The notes below the pieces were generated by a model. The model had not been told where the DNA came from. It did no database searches and saw nothing but the letters and a program-made list of their open reading frames with translations. Made by a program: the position numbers and the translations under genes. Below, in pieces: positions 1 through 12,400 of a stretch of 64,000 nucleotides of DNA (the first letter of the stretch is position 1; the number at the start of each line of letters is the position of its first letter). The stretch comes from Allantophomopsis cytisporea (Eukaryota; Ascomycota; Leotiomycetes; Phacidiales; Phacidiaceae): assembly GCA_024752435.1 (NCBI GenBank), contig CP103024.1, positions 1,364,001 through 1,428,000 on the forward strand, in the 5' to 3' direction.

Positions 1-1059
1 TATGAAAGTTTCAGGTAGAGATAATGACAATTTAGTGAGCGGTAAGTAAGATTCTTAGAATATTCATTTCATCTTGGGGCTCTTTCACGTTGTTACGTTC
101 GTGATAACCGGTTTCATATAAGGGAAGCTGAAGCTGCTTCGGCTGCAGAGAGGGGTAAGCGGACAAGTTGGCTCCGGATGGATTTCAGTATTGGTTCTGT
201 TTGCAGGAGAGTAGGTTAAGAGTCTTGCAAGGTAATATTGTAAGTGAGCCGCGCATCTTATCGTTGTTCTTTTGGCAGTGAATGTCTAGCTCTTAAGGTA
301 ATATACCAGGCTCTGTCTGTTAAATGAATCAAAATGAGAAGCAGGTGTTTACTAATTGTGTATATAGATAAATACATATAACAGGGTTCGATTCCCTTGA
401 AAGGATGCAACAGTCATCAAGTCACAGTGCTCTAGCCAATCATAATGACCACAATATCCGTCCACTTATCGGAGATTTGCCCGCGTGCAGGCTGACAGAG
501 GTAGTGAAGTCGCATTGTGGCAGTTGCTGTTGCTTTTGCTGCTCAGCCTTGTCTAAATCTTGTAAGTCATGCCATCCGCGAATCTGGAAATCAACGAATT
601 CATGTGTTTTCATCTTTCTTTGAATTCCGGATCATCCATTTGCCTTTCTGATCAAGTGAACTTTCGATGTTTCTTTCTGCTAAGAACGCCGAAAAGACAG
701 CGTTCTACCTCTTGACTGAAATTTATCCTTTTTCTGGAATCCTTCAGTTTGCGCAATGTTAGAAAGCGGTACGAAGACAACAACAATCACATATTGTACG
801 ATTCGGCACTGAAATCCTCTATGACTCATCATTGCTAACAAACCTTGAAGAAGCTTTGTGGCAAGCCACAAGCTACATGCTCAGCAGAGTCGACAAGTTT
901 CTCTATCAGCCAACGACTGAAGCCGCCTGTCACTAAGGAGACGAATAGGATCTTAAGAGGAAGTCGAAAGCATAGATATGTTTTGAGCATAGCCGTGATG
1001 GCCGATAGCAAGTAAGTTCCAAACTAATCATTCTATCATCTGGTTTTGACAGTCCGCCA
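1..1059. other. No gene recognised
   Basis: I see only short open frames without codon continuity or a familiar motif on either strand. A stretch near 381-400 looks like the T-arm of a tRNA but has no acceptor stem or D-arm in front of it. The region directly precedes the decayed NACHT gene and may hold its degraded 5' part. Confidence 0.5.
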
Positions 1060-2093
1060 AGGCAAGCTTTGTTGTTGATTCTTTGGGCTCAAGACAAAGA
1101 AAAAGGTATGACATCAATTATCAAGCATGGACTTGCAATTGACCATGCCGAGAGAAGGATACCTACCATTGCAGAGTCGTACTTTCGGGCTCTAGCGTGG
1201 ATATGCTCACAGACCGCAGAGCCATGTATCTACCAGAAGCCAGAATATCAGATTCGGCAGTCAGGTACCATAGTTTGGTCTGCAGGGAGTGCCGGCCACA
1301 GAGTGGCTCTCAACACCTATGGCCAGGCTCTGGTTGTTTAGGATCCCTAGAGCCGAACGATTCTAGTCAGTGCAATCCCATAGAATACACAAGCGCTCAT
1401 TTGTAACGATGCTGAGAATGGACTAGCCTTCTTCTATTGCGATTATAAAACCCTGATGCACAGAACTTGTCATACATATTGGGCTCCCTTGTCGAGCAAC
1501 TATCAATCACGGACGAGGAGGATCTTGATGACTTCGAGAAGTTCTACAAATCGCACGCCATTCGCGGACGTGCCCAAACTTTGACAACAAGTGAACTGTG
1601 CGAGAGGATTTGCCGGATGGGAATGCGGCACTCTGAGACAATGATTGTCGTTGATGCATTGGGCACTTTCAGATGTCAGCGTTTCTTCAAACCCTTACAT
1701 AAAGATTGTAAATCGGGTGCGACTGTGAAAAGTGGAGGAGGTACAAATTTTGGTAACTTTTTCTTCCGACATGGAACAGTCTTTAAGTATGTTATCAAAG
1801 CACGATTGGTAGCCATCGATATTTTACTGCGTTCTGGACCAAAGGTAGACCCAACTCATTTGGACGCATTTCGGTCATGGATAGTTTATGAGAGAAAATG
1901 TTCTGTTGGCGCTTTCTGTAGTGAGTTGTTCCGAACGGTACGCGTGGACGATTTAGATGGAGACGTTCGCGAAGACTTTTCCAATCCTACCCAGATGTGG
2001 TCATCTTCAACAAGTTGGGGTCCAGTATGGAATTCACATCATGGAAAAGTGCATATATATCAAGCAATTGGCAATCAGTTCGACGTTTTGTAA
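1060..2093 (+). pseudogene. NACHT-domain (STAND, NLR-like) protein, decayed N-terminal half
   Basis: Fragments of a fungal NACHT NTPase survive in several frames. Around 1250-1300 a reading of GTIVWSAGSAGHRVAL stands where these proteins carry the Walker A loop (family pattern GxxGxGKT), so the nucleotide-binding loop is destroyed. From about 1412 the text AENGLAFFYCDYK is followed in another frame (1467-) by SYILGSLVEQLSI and MIVVDALGTF. These correspond to the conserved strand, the helix and the Walker B strand (family text VVDALDEC) of NACHT proteins. After Walker B the similarity fades. Intact members act in self/non-self recognition or programmed cell death. No single frame spans the region and it lacks a proper start, so it cannot be functional. 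The ankyrin-like pieces at 2780-4250 are probably its C-terminal half. Confidence 0.6.
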
Positions 2094-2201
2094 TGTCCTC
2101 GATTGGTAACGCTATTGAGCACAACAGCTGATCGAGCTTCTAACATTTCCAACCTGGGTGATTTGGATTTATTCAATATGTCGCCTTCAGTGTATGAGGT
2201 C

Positions 2202-2588
2202 TTAAAGAGGAACTTCAACGTCCTTGCTGGTGTCGAGTTCTTCGTGTCTGCGGAGGTCCATGTCCTTACCAAGAAGAGGGACAACGTATGGATCAAAGGT
2301 CTCTGAAATAGGGTGTAAGTAATCAGAAGAGAGGAGAAGAACTGGAGCTGAAGAAGAAAACATACTCCAGTATGGGTTGCCTAAGTGGTATTTTTGAGAG
2401 TCCTCAGTCTCGAATCTCTCAACAATGGAGAAAGCTCTTGGATCGTGGACATCTTGCATGACAAGCCAGTCAATGGTCTCCTTGTCATTGCGGTAGATGC
2501 GTGCAGCTTCAATGAGCTTGGCCTTGATACGCTCGATGGAATCAGGCTTGTCGTTGGCGTAAAGGTGGACGGTGAGTGTGTAGACCAT
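2202..2588 (-). CDS. Small ABM-domain (antibiotic biosynthesis monooxygenase-like) protein
   Basis: The gene has two exons, 2588-2366 and 2302-2202, giving 107 aa. The intron 2303-2365 has 63 nt, begins GTATGT and ends TTTCAG. Its removal restores a smooth reading NPYWKTFDPYVVPLL, while reading through it inserts 21 low-complexity residues. The fold-type signature is a short ferredoxin-like protein starting MVYTLTVHLYAND, with a C-terminal tail rich in charged residues (MDLRRHEELDTSKDVEV). Members of this superfamily act as small cofactor-independent monooxygenases or dimeric quinone/heme-binding proteins; the substrate cannot be inferred here. The gene is intact although it sits between two halves of a decayed NACHT-ankyrin gene on the other strand. 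Because the intron length is a multiple of three and has no stop, intron retention would give a 128-aa form. Confidence 0.75.
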   Translation of the reverse strand: MVYTLTVHLYANDKPDSIERIKAKLIEAARIYRNDKETIDWLVMQDVHDPRAFSIVERFETEDSQKYHLGNPYWSMFSSSAPVLLLSSDYLHPISETFDPYVVPLLGKDMDLRRHEELDTSKDVEVPL

Positions 2589-2779
2589 ATTGACGGTATG
2601 AACAGAATTTGATGATTGTTGAGGAGTTCAATTGGAGTTGTAGAGAAGCTAATTATAGGAGGAGAAACGGAGGGTTCATGCAGAGGAGGGCAGCTATCGG
2701 CGCGATCCAGTTCTGGCGGGGCATCGTCGGTGAAACTCCGCTGTTGCGTCACTTTTCTGTTTGTCCATTTGAAGTACCA

Positions 2780-4250
2780 CGTGAGTACATACAAAAAGCC
2801 AGCAGAACCACAGCTCTAAGTTTAGCAAGCAGATCAGACGACATTCGTGCAATTCGTATGCTCCTCGATGCTGGAGCAGATATGGAAACCGTCGATTTCG
2901 ATGGCTAGAAAACGATCAATGCGTTAATTGTTCTCGGTCACCACAATGCATGCCAGATCTCAATTGATGCTGGAGCTTGTCTGTCGCGTTGCGCAATTTT
3001 GCAGTCAGGCAGAACACCTCTGATACAGGCACTTATTGGAAGGTACGGAGATATAACTGAGATAGCCTTTTATCTTGATGTAGAGGATTTTCCCAATTCA
3101 ACCGATGGGTTTTACATTCTGTATGCTGCCCTAACAATTAATGATTTTGAGCTTCTTGATCTTATCTTCACTTGCTCGAAGGAGGGAGAACTCGAAGCAC
3201 CAGAAAATGACGAGAAACTAGTCAAAGTGGTATGTCGACAAAAGAGTGTGTTTCAAGTGCCAAAGCAAGTATAGCCATATCGCTCATTGTGCTATTTCTG
3301 CGCAGAGCCCTGACATTCTGGACTAGCTACTCGTTAGGGATGACATCGACTGGACAGATAAAGGCCATTTCTTTCTCCCCGGTTTGCTGAAGGTCAGTGG
3401 CTGTAATTATACACATTCATCTTTTTACTTTGGCTCGAAAGAACCCTCGCATTCCCCAGGAATGACAATATCGGGTTTGATGCCAAGACCTGATCAGACG
3501 CAAAGGTCACTCAATTACTCTGCTTAGCCATCCACTGTTATGTAGACAAATCTCTTATTGGCATGGTGAAGTCTAAGTGGCTCAACTGCTTTTACATCTT
3601 GCAGCAGAGCTTGGCCATGAAGAAGTGGTGTCCACTTTTTCTGAAGCATCATAGCGACGTTAATGCTATGAATAATCACGGTGAGACTGGAATCTTTTGC
3701 ATGAGATAACGGCAATTTTGGAGTAGTGAGGATCATCCAGCGACATGTGTTAAAAGCTCAGGGCCCGCATCCAACGAAAGGGTAAATGGCATTTGATACT
3801 TCTGACATACAGCAAGAGAATGGAGCCGTTTGGGTAAAGATATCCGGAACCTGCCTTTAAAGCAAGGCTGACACAAACAGAGGGCCTTCTGCAAAGAAAC
3901 GGCCATTTACGCCATTTACGGGGACGAAACTCCGATAGATATGCTTGAAGAGCTGAAGGAGAAAAATGGGTTTTTCGTTGAATAATTTGGAAGCCACTTC
4001 GACGTCTGGTTCTTAGTACAGATCTGCTAGATCCAACACTCGACAGTGGAGCCGATGTCAGAATTCTCGACATTACCAAAGACTCTAGACACCACAAACT
4101 CGGATCTAAGGTCAATTTCATTGCCATCATCGCCAACGAAGGAGAAGCGTATGTCTGCCTGGGACAGATGGAGTTGTAGAAGAAACATTTGGATGTGAGA
4201 AGCATTTAAGAGGCTTTGAAGCTCATGACTACAAAGCCCACGACGAAGAT
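2780..4250 (+). pseudogene. Ankyrin-repeat region of the decayed NACHT protein
   Basis: One frame from about 2780 to 3274 reads as degenerate ankyrin repeats, for example TALSLASRSDDIRAIRMLLD followed by AGADMETVDFDG, then SGRTPLIQALIG. It is broken once by an in-frame TAG at 2906-2908 and ends at a stop at 3274. Further ankyrin-like text follows in other frames: LLHLAAELGHEEVV near 3590-3630, DVNAMNNHGETGIF near 3657-3700, and TLDSGADVRILDITKDS near 4031-4082. Repeats of the pattern xxTPLxxAxxxG...LLLxxGADxxxxD are typical of the C-terminal half of fungal STAND proteins. The many frame breaks and the stop mean this is a relic. The nearest partner is the NACHT fragment at 1060-2093. Confidence 0.6.
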
Positions 4251-5543
4251 TCTTTGAAAGGCTCATCGCCTATTACTGAAGGCGAAGCTAACTATCTATT
4301 GTTTGAGTTCATCACTTTCACCAACGACAGCAACACAACCAGTTTGTGAAGTACACAATTTCAATAACCAATCACTTCAAGAGCACCACCTCAACCACCC
4401 TCCAGCTCTCTCTCCATCCCAGTACTCCAGGAATGTCATTTTCAATCACCTACGAGATCTCTTTCTCGCCCAATAGTTCAGGAATAACAAGTCCTGAAAT
4501 TTGCAAGCAAGCACTACAAACCTTCATCCACAACCGGAACCGGGATGATTCAAGAGTTACCACCAGAAACTCTTCGTAGAGCATCATCGCCAGCTGTAGC
4601 TACCAACTCCAAGAACAATGGTCTCTCTCCGGTAGGTTTCAAAGAGAACACAGACACCTTATCTCTACGAACATCGCACACGCTGATGTAAGAGATGGGA
4701 TCAATGGCCACTTCATTGCTGGAAACTTTGGACAAGAGCGAGGAGAGATTATTGAATTTCTTGATGCACATGACATTGGATGATACTTTCTGCTTTCTCT
4801 TATGAGTGAAGACGCAATCCTAAACATTACGACGTATGTTTGGTGCCAACTATCCTTCCATTAATTGTATCCCTTCTTTTCCCAATGATGTTTCGTTTGT
4901 ATTCGCTTCCCCTACACATATAGTTCCAAGAATTCAACATCACAATCTAACATATCGCGCATCGAACGACTAAGATTCAAAAGTGCCTTCTTACACATTG
5001 ATTCTACACAAGCCGCCAATCTAAGTCTATTCTAACGTACTCTAATCAAGCTTTATAATGTAAAGCCGCGAAACAATCTATCAGTCTTCATAATCTCCAA
5101 TCTAAGAATGCAAAAGCAACGCAGGAAAGCCAAACCAAGCACAGTCCCACCCAGTATCGAAAACGGGAATCAAAAAAAGAACAGCCCCAACACCGCGCTG
5201 AGCAAAAGAGAAAGGAGATGGTAGTATCCAAAGGAACGTGCCACCCAAGATGAAATGAAAAAAGCCCCCTTTTTGTTCCAAGAAAGCCCAAGTCCAACGC
5301 TAAAAACCAAAAACAGAAAATGAAAAACCGTTTAACGATGTATACCGAGCCCGCCCGTCATTATGCACTTCAGCAACTTCTATTTCATACAAAAAATCAG
5401 ACAGCGAAAACAAGAAAGACACGCTTCGAGTGAATGTCCCAGACCGTGATCCCAAAGATTCAGTCGAAACGCGAGATATAATCCCCAACACCATGCGTGT
5501 ACAAAAGACAAAATAGGTAACGGGTTGGAATGTTTTACAGCGT
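4251..5543. other. Intergenic stretch with no recognised gene
   Basis: Weak open frames near 4346-4830 on the + strand (for example a run reading QELPPETLRRASSPAVA near 4555-4605) do not resemble anything I know and are interrupted by stops. They may be the last worn remains of the NACHT-ankyrin gene. From about 4830 to 5543 the sequence is probably the 3' untranslated and terminator region of the exporter gene on the - strand. Confidence 0.45.
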
Positions 5544-8393
5544 TTAGAAGCTGAAAAGACCACTTCTTCTCTTGCCAAGTGGGTAGACAATAAGTGCTGA
5601 GAGGAAGAGGCCGACAGTAATACCAATGGCGACTTGAATCATGGAATAACCAACGTTGAAGACGATGGTATTCAAGTCCTCGGTACTTGTAACTTTAACC
5701 TATTGGGATATCGTCAGCAAGGATTCAATGAGAATAATAATAAATGGCAAGTAGATGGTAGATAGATGGTGGGTAGATAGCTATAGATCATGATTCTAGA
5801 TTCATTTGGAATGAATCAGAACATGACCTACTTTGTCACTCTCATGAACCAATTCCCAAGCGTCGATGGCAAAGGGTAAAGTAAACAAGTGCGGCTCTGT
5901 CGAATGTGGTTGTGGATTTGATGATGCAGTGTTGTTACTTACAGTAGAAGTACCATTAATGCTGGAAGTACCGTTGGTAATCTCATCAGCAGAACTCAAA
6001 CCAGCAAGCAGACTGCCACTAGCCGCTAATCCCGAAGGAACCTGCACGAAAATCGCCGGAAGAAGAGCCGCAGCTGCAAGACCGTGTCGCAATCTGGAGT
6101 ACAGGTTTCCCAGGACACCAACAGCCAGAGCACCCAATGTACCAGAGATCTCCGTATTCGTGGGAAATTTCTTGGCGGCGTAGAAATTGGAGATGTAACC
6201 GGCGAAAGATATGACAAGCATGACGGGTGTCTGCTTCCATTTGGCGCCGTTAATGATGCAGAGTAGGAGAGTAAACAGCGGAACAAAGAGGAAACGTATG
6301 TGTTCAGGGAGCGGTGCTGTACAGGTTGTAGACGATGTAGCACCCGAATCAATAAGGCCGTACATGGCTGTGCCGATGGTGATTCCAAATCCTAAGAAAA
6401 GAGAGTAGATGATTGCATATACCATACGCACTGATCCAGCAACCATAGAACGAGATTGAAGTTCGAGTGATCCACAAAGAACCATATATCCAGGAAGAAT
6501 AAGTACAATGGCAGATTGAGCGAGAGCAGAGAAACAGAAGAGGTTGCCATTTTGAAGACTGCCGAAGGCACGGGCAAGAAAGCTGGTAAGAACAGCAGCC
6601 GAGATCTCGAATACATTGTTATAGAGATCACTCTTCGGTGCTATGATCAATTGCAGATAACCCAAAAGACTTCCCAGAATGAAGGAGATCGGCATATCAA
6701 TGAGACGACCTTCGAAGGCGAATGGAGCAACAGTTGCACTAGCAAGTCCGTAACAAGCAACCAACACCCATGGATGGTGCTTTGGCTTCTTGCCAATGAC
6801 CTCGTTGAGTCGCTGAGTAGCCTCTTCCACACCAATAACATCGTGGACAACCTCCTTGTAAATCTCGTGGGTATCTTTGAGTTTACCCAAGTCCACTCCC
6901 TGAATGGCACGGACCAACTTGACCTCGGTGGTATGTGTAGAAGCGTCGTCGAAAGAGATAATCATGCAACCAGGCATGTAGAGGAATTGTCCATCAATTT
7001 CAAGGACTCGTGCAGACATTTTCATGTACTCCTCCAGGCGATGAGTTGGCGCTCCATAGGACATAAGGGCTCGGCAAAGCTTGAGGAGATACTTTTGTCG
7101 AGAAAGGGTTTCGGCAATGTGGACTGTGATGCGGATCTCATCTTCGAGCCTTGGTCGACCTCCCATACGTCCAATCGTTTGCTTGAAGGTCTCTGTTGAA
7201 CGGGTACGCTTGCCCATGCCAGGACGAACAGGTTTGGCGGCGGCTTGACCTCCCGAGCTGGGTGCTCCTGGGGCGCCAAGGATGCTGGACGCTTCAATGA
7301 GGCCAGCAAGGGTGTCTTGAGATCGATTGGCTTGCTTGTGGTTATACCATTTGGTGGCCTTGGGCCTTGAAGGAGTCGTCATGCCGGATGAGCCTGGCGT
7401 GAGGGTGGCCGATGGACTACCTCCAAAGGAGCTGCCACTTGACCCAAGTCTCGAATGTTGTGGTTGGGGAGCATTGTAGAGTTTCAAGAGAGAGGAAAGA
7501 ACACTTCCACGGTACTGAGCCGGCTTTGGTACATACTTATCGAGGTCAATCTCTCCGGTCGGCGTCGCAACTCCTGATGCAGTGCCGTTGTTGCTGAGCT
7601 CCATCCTCAAGGCTTCTGCTGGAGCCTTTCTTGTGTGGGCACGAACAAGTTTATGAGCTTCAGATGTAGCGGAGGGTCGCTTGTTTTCATCTTCACCATC
7701 GCTTTCTGATCCGGCACCATCTAACCGACCCCCGTTCATGCTGATCAGGGGAATATCATCGATGCGTATTCGCTGGGATGGAGTGGTTCCGGCTGGGACA
7801 TAGCTTCCATCGACCTCTGATTCGATAGAGTTCCTTCTAGACGCAGGTGCACTGTGGCTACCTACCAAGCTCGCGATTCTCTGAGCTCTTTCCTGTGCGG
7901 CCAAAGCAGAGAAAGTCTTCTCATTGTAGTCCCCGGAGTCGTTGTCGTCTTCCGGAATCGGTTCGGCAGCTTTGATGGAACGGTTGTATGAATTGTTTCT
8001 GAGCACAGACGGTCTTGGTCTGGTCACTGGACTGAGACTTGGGTTAGGGGGGTCTGCGAAGGGGTTCTCCTTCTCGTTTTCGGGAGTTGTCGTCAATAAG
8101 TTACTTCCACTGTTGTTTCTAGAGTGGGAAGGACTTGGCCCAAAGGTAAATGATGAGGCAATGGGCGAAAGACTGGGCTCTCTCTCTGGACGGTCTCTGA
8201 TGGGGAGGGCGGACCGTTGGTTGGCTTCATCATTGACCTCACTATGGTTGTTGAATTGAACTCGGCGACGTTCCTTGAGTCTTGGTGGAGGTGGTGGAGG
8301 GGCTGCCGCACTTGCTGCTTGCCCGGTACCTTCGTTGCCGTCGGCACTCAGGTTTAAGATGTTGATCTCTTTGTAGCTCTCTTCTCCAGACAT
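5544..8393 (-). CDS. Prm10/ThrE-like multi-pass membrane exporter
   Basis: Two exons, 8393-5832 and 5699-5544, encode 905 aa. The 132-nt intron (5700-5831) starts GTAGGT and ends AATAG; splicing joins HESDK to VKVTSTEDLN and supplies the last membrane helix (YSMIQVAIGITVGLFLSALI) and the basic tail YPLGKRRSGLFSF. Residues 1 to about 430 are polar, Ser/Pro-rich and likely disordered. From about 445 the cytosolic ThrE domain begins (YGAPTHRLEEYM), followed by roughly ten membrane helices. This is the fungal relative of bacterial threonine/serine exporter ThrE and yeast Prm10, so an amino-acid export role in a cell membrane is inferred. I chose the ATG at 8393 (MSGEESYKEINILNL) because the in-frame extension to 8639 begins at a non-ATG codon and reads like 5' leader. 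Confidence 0.93.
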
Positions 8394-9300
8394 GATGGAT
8401 ATCTGGAGAGTGCTATCTGGAAGACCCAGATTTGTCGTGCGAAATTTGTCGTTCTCCCGTGAAGTGTATTGCCTGTCGTCGACGTGATCGATAAGTATTC
8501 GAGGTCGGATGCGGATGCGGCCGAGAAACTTCAGAGAGGAATTTGTTTGAACGCCACCACTGCAATTGTAATAGAAAAATTTCGATTGTTTGCTAAGCAA
8601 GAATGGGTTGTAGAGGGCAAGGAGAGCAACGTAATGCAATGCAATGCAATGACAGACAAGGGGATTAATAATTATGTGTTGTGGAGGGACGATATGCTCA
8701 GTATCGAGGCGTTTTGGAGGCGTGTGAATGTTTTGGGAGAGTCAGAGGAGAAATCGATGAGAATAAAATGAGTTCCTCCGAGTAGTAACAGTCACAGTGT
8801 TTACTCCACGGGGTACGGGCTCTATGAGAATAAGTGTCGAGGGAGGGGGGCAGTAGAAAAGAGCGTCGTGGAGTTGTGAGAGTAAAATAGTGGAAGGTCG
8901 GGTATATGATGTTGTCTTGAGCATGGGCTTGGTTTGTGTAAAGCTTGGAGGTGAGGGTGGAGATGGTGTACCAGATGTGGGTTCGTTGGAGGGGGTGGAT
9001 AGGCGTCGAGGCGTTCGAGGCGTGGATAGTGAGTTACCTTCGTTTGGTGGCCATTTAAGGAAGCATTCGTACTCTTATTCATACAAGTAACACCATAGTT
9101 CCGTACAGGGAGCATTGGTGTTGGTGGTATTGTTGATGTTCTGTGTATGGATGGATATAGATGGATGTGGATGGATGGACATAGACAGAAGTTAGTTATC
9201 TTACTTACGCAACGAAATATGCCGTACGTCGTCGTTTCCGTATCTTCTTCTCCTGGAGAATCTACTTGTTCGGAGTATTTGCGAATAGAGTTGTGCATCG
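8394..9300 (-). promoter_or_regulatory. Probable 5' leader and promoter of the exporter gene
   Basis: On the minus strand this stretch is pyrimidine-rich and lacks a convincing coding frame. A strong donor-like GTAAGTAAG lies at about 9217-9209 after a 30-codon open frame starting at an ATG at 9298. That suggests a 5' untranslated intron or an upstream open reading frame in the leader of the exporter mRNA. The acceptor cannot be fixed by eye. Confidence 0.35.
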
Positions 9301-9360
9301 AATGATAGTAGTAAAGGTAGTGACTGTGAGTAGAGAAAGAGAGAAAGACGGCACAAAGCT

Positions 9361-9450
9361 ACCTATTGTGACTACTATTGTGACTATGTACCTATTGTGA
9401 CTACCTACCTACCACCTACCACCTACCACCTACCCACCTACCCACCTACT
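9361..9450. repeat. Imperfect CTACC / ACCT simple repeat
   Basis: Three units resembling CCTATTGTGACTA run into tandem CCACCTA and CCCACCTA units. It is a simple-sequence tract in the long intergenic region, with no coding meaning. Confidence 0.7.
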
Positions 9451-12400
9451 GTATCTACCGCTTTATCATCCATCACCACTTAATGTATGTACATACTGTG
9501 CGTAGTACATACGTAGGTACACACTTACACTTACACCGCAAGCAGAGAAGAGAGAGACATCAACCAGCCGAACAACATTCGATTCACCACCATATACACT
9601 CGGTATATCTTACTTACGATATTCCTCCATCCCATCTTCTAATCTCCTCTCTTATCATATGACCCTCTGCATACTTCGTACATTATCTTTTCGCGCATAC
9701 GATTTATTCCGTATTGCCCTGTCTACTTTACCTTGCCTAAAAAAGTGCACGGAAGAGTTTCGCAAGCCAGACACAAGCCAAAGCATCTCACGCTCATTCG
9801 AAAGCTCCACACACGCACGTAGGTAGCTTTACTGTGTACAGGCCAACCAAGCCCAAAGTGCCAAACAACCTCGAGTGTCGGCCGTGATCGAAGCCAAAGT
9901 CTAGATAGGCGTCGTCTCCGGCACACCAATCTAATCTACTGGACCGTAACGACGTAAAATATGACTGACTTTTTTTTCTCTTTTTCTTTTTTTGCCTAGT
10001 AGTATGGCGGTCCCGGAGTAGTGACAGGCACGGATTTAGTGGCGGGATCCGGCACCTGGAAAGGCTGAGAGCACGAGACTAATAGCACTACAGTACCATA
10101 GCCATACTGATCTATGAGAATAGCGACAACACTATCAGTTTCTCATGACTGTATGGAATATACTGCTTCGAACTTCCTTGCAGCAGGCCTCAACAAGAGG
10201 CAAGGGGAAAAAAGACGCAACCAGCTTCAAACTACACTTATGAATGCCAAAAACGTACTGGAAACGCGTCTACTCCGCTTATACTTTCAAAGGGCCGTTC
10301 TGACTCACGGGAGCTCGATGGATCTTGAACAAAGACTCCATTCACAAGCATCTGCATTCGTTTGGGCCCAGAGACAAAGCTTTGCGGAATAGCCTTGACC
10401 TCGAGCTGAAGCTAAAACTCATGCTCACGATCAATGAGCCGTCGGAAGACTTGATAGAGGTCGGTCTTCGCAACAGCTTATGCGGGAGGTCTACAGGGTC
10501 TTTGCCAGTGTGTTTGCCCAATAGCGGGGACCGTCCGGGGCATCCAGCACACTAGACAATGCGACGACGAGGCACTCCAAACCTGCTGGATGTCACGAAG
10601 TCGTTGAGTTGCCTTCCCTACCCTTTTCAAATTCTAAATAATGCGCGTGAGAAATGGTCGAGCCCCCGTAAGGCCCAAGAAGATGAGGAGTCCACTTTCC
10701 AGAGACAGGAGGCTGATGAGAAGTCGAGGTTGTTACAAGGTACCACAGGAACGTTGCACATCCTGAACCATTCAATTGGGAATTTCCCCCTGGGCGTTTC
10801 TTTCACCCCTCGCCTATCACGCAGCTACAACAAAACCGGCCCTGAATGCGGCTCCTTGATTTCAGCCCTTACGAATTATCCTCGATGTGAACTCAGATTG
10901 CGACTGTTGGGTGGAAGAGCACGCATGTGAAGAAAAGCCAAGATTTTTCACTTCGTACTACTCTTAAGTATGACGAGATAGACTACGAGTCTTTTCGTCC
11001 TTTGTGGGCTTGGAATTCCCGAAATGGACTCCTCATAAGATTGTGGTGAAGCGAAGGAACAGAAAGGTAGGTATTGTCTGTGCTGCAACTACAATCTGAC
11101 GGTGCTGTAGTGCAAGGTTCCAACGCGCCCTCTACAATACTTGTCCTTGCTAGACAGCTCTTCATAGCTCAAGTGTGAAAGCTGCAAGAAATCAAATCAA
11201 CACATGCATCTCCTGGTCCAACTTGGTATTTAACATCTTCGACTTTTTTTACCCCTTCTTTCTTCTCCTGCTGCTTCCATGCACCTGTCTGGCATCGGGC
11301 ACGAGTTAATAATATGCGACGATGGTCCCAAATACAGAACCTTCAGAGCAGTGTTTAAGTTTGCGGCACAGAGACTCATCCATCGGCCCATCATCATATC
11401 GGCTGCGCGGGAGTCCTTCCCGTTGACTCGGACCTAATGTGCATGGTGGCGCAAGCTTTATTCTGGCACAGGAAGTGTATTGCTCAACAAGCATTAAAGA
11501 GCCAGAACGGTCTATCGTGTCTATGAATAAGTACGGATACTTGCGCAAGGACTCCGATACACAGTACAAACAATGGACAATCACCAACAAAACAAACAAT
11601 GTCTCCCATGTCTTTCTTGATAGGTATGGAATCCCCACTTCCATCCCACTTCATCCGTGCGACATTCTTGATTACTGCCCAGTACGAGGTAAATATGCAT
11701 ATCGACCGGCATTTCCTCTTGCAGTCTACCTCAAATTGTTGTTCAGGGCGACAAGTCTCCACGTTTGACGCATGTGAATGCGATTGCCAATAACAAATAT
11801 ATTTCTTTTCCAATATGTAATCATCTCGTAGTCTCTATTTTCCCTCTATTAAGTATTGAAGAAGTATTACATCATGAATGTAACAAACGCAGCGTTTGAG
11901 CAGAGTATCTTATCCAACTTCAGGGCATTTCGGCGCATAGAAGATACGAGTAAGCACCACAAACACCGCAAGTCCTGAACTTCTTTCCCGACCATTCTCA
12001 CAGTTGCGCAATGTGCGGCAAAAGCTCTTATCGAGCATCTCAAGGTGTGGCGTGTGATATTGCTGACGAATAGGTCCCCTGCAGAGATTCTTAGTCTCCC
12101 AGCAATTCAATCGTGAGGCATGTGGAAGTGCTGCAGAAAGCCTGTGCGAAACCCGCTGTCACCCACGCCCACGCACCCACACATGCAGCTGAGAATCCAA
12201 GGAAGCACTGGGGGAGAGTCTGGGCGACCATGCAATACGACAAGCTTTGATGTAAGGCCAGGAACTGTGCGCCTCCAAGTCTTCATTCGGTAGGTCTGGC
12301 GAGAGACCAGAGAAAGAAAGCCGGACAGTTACAGGATAGAGATTATTCGCATTCGTCAACAAAAGGCAAGAAATCGCTTCAAGCAATAACATACTGTAAG

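Noticed and set aside
381..405. Possible tRNA B-box (GGTTCGATTCC)
   Set aside because: The T-stem has only four pairs, and there is no A-box, anticodon arm or acceptor stem in the 80 bases before it.
8394..8639. In-frame N-terminal extension of the exporter
   Set aside because: It does not begin with ATG and has the composition of an untranslated leader; the ATG at 8393 gives a normal N-terminus.
8822..9298. 158-codon open frame on the minus strand
   Set aside because: Only the first 30 codons precede a strong donor site; the rest is low-complexity Ser/Pro/His text typical of a CT-rich leader.
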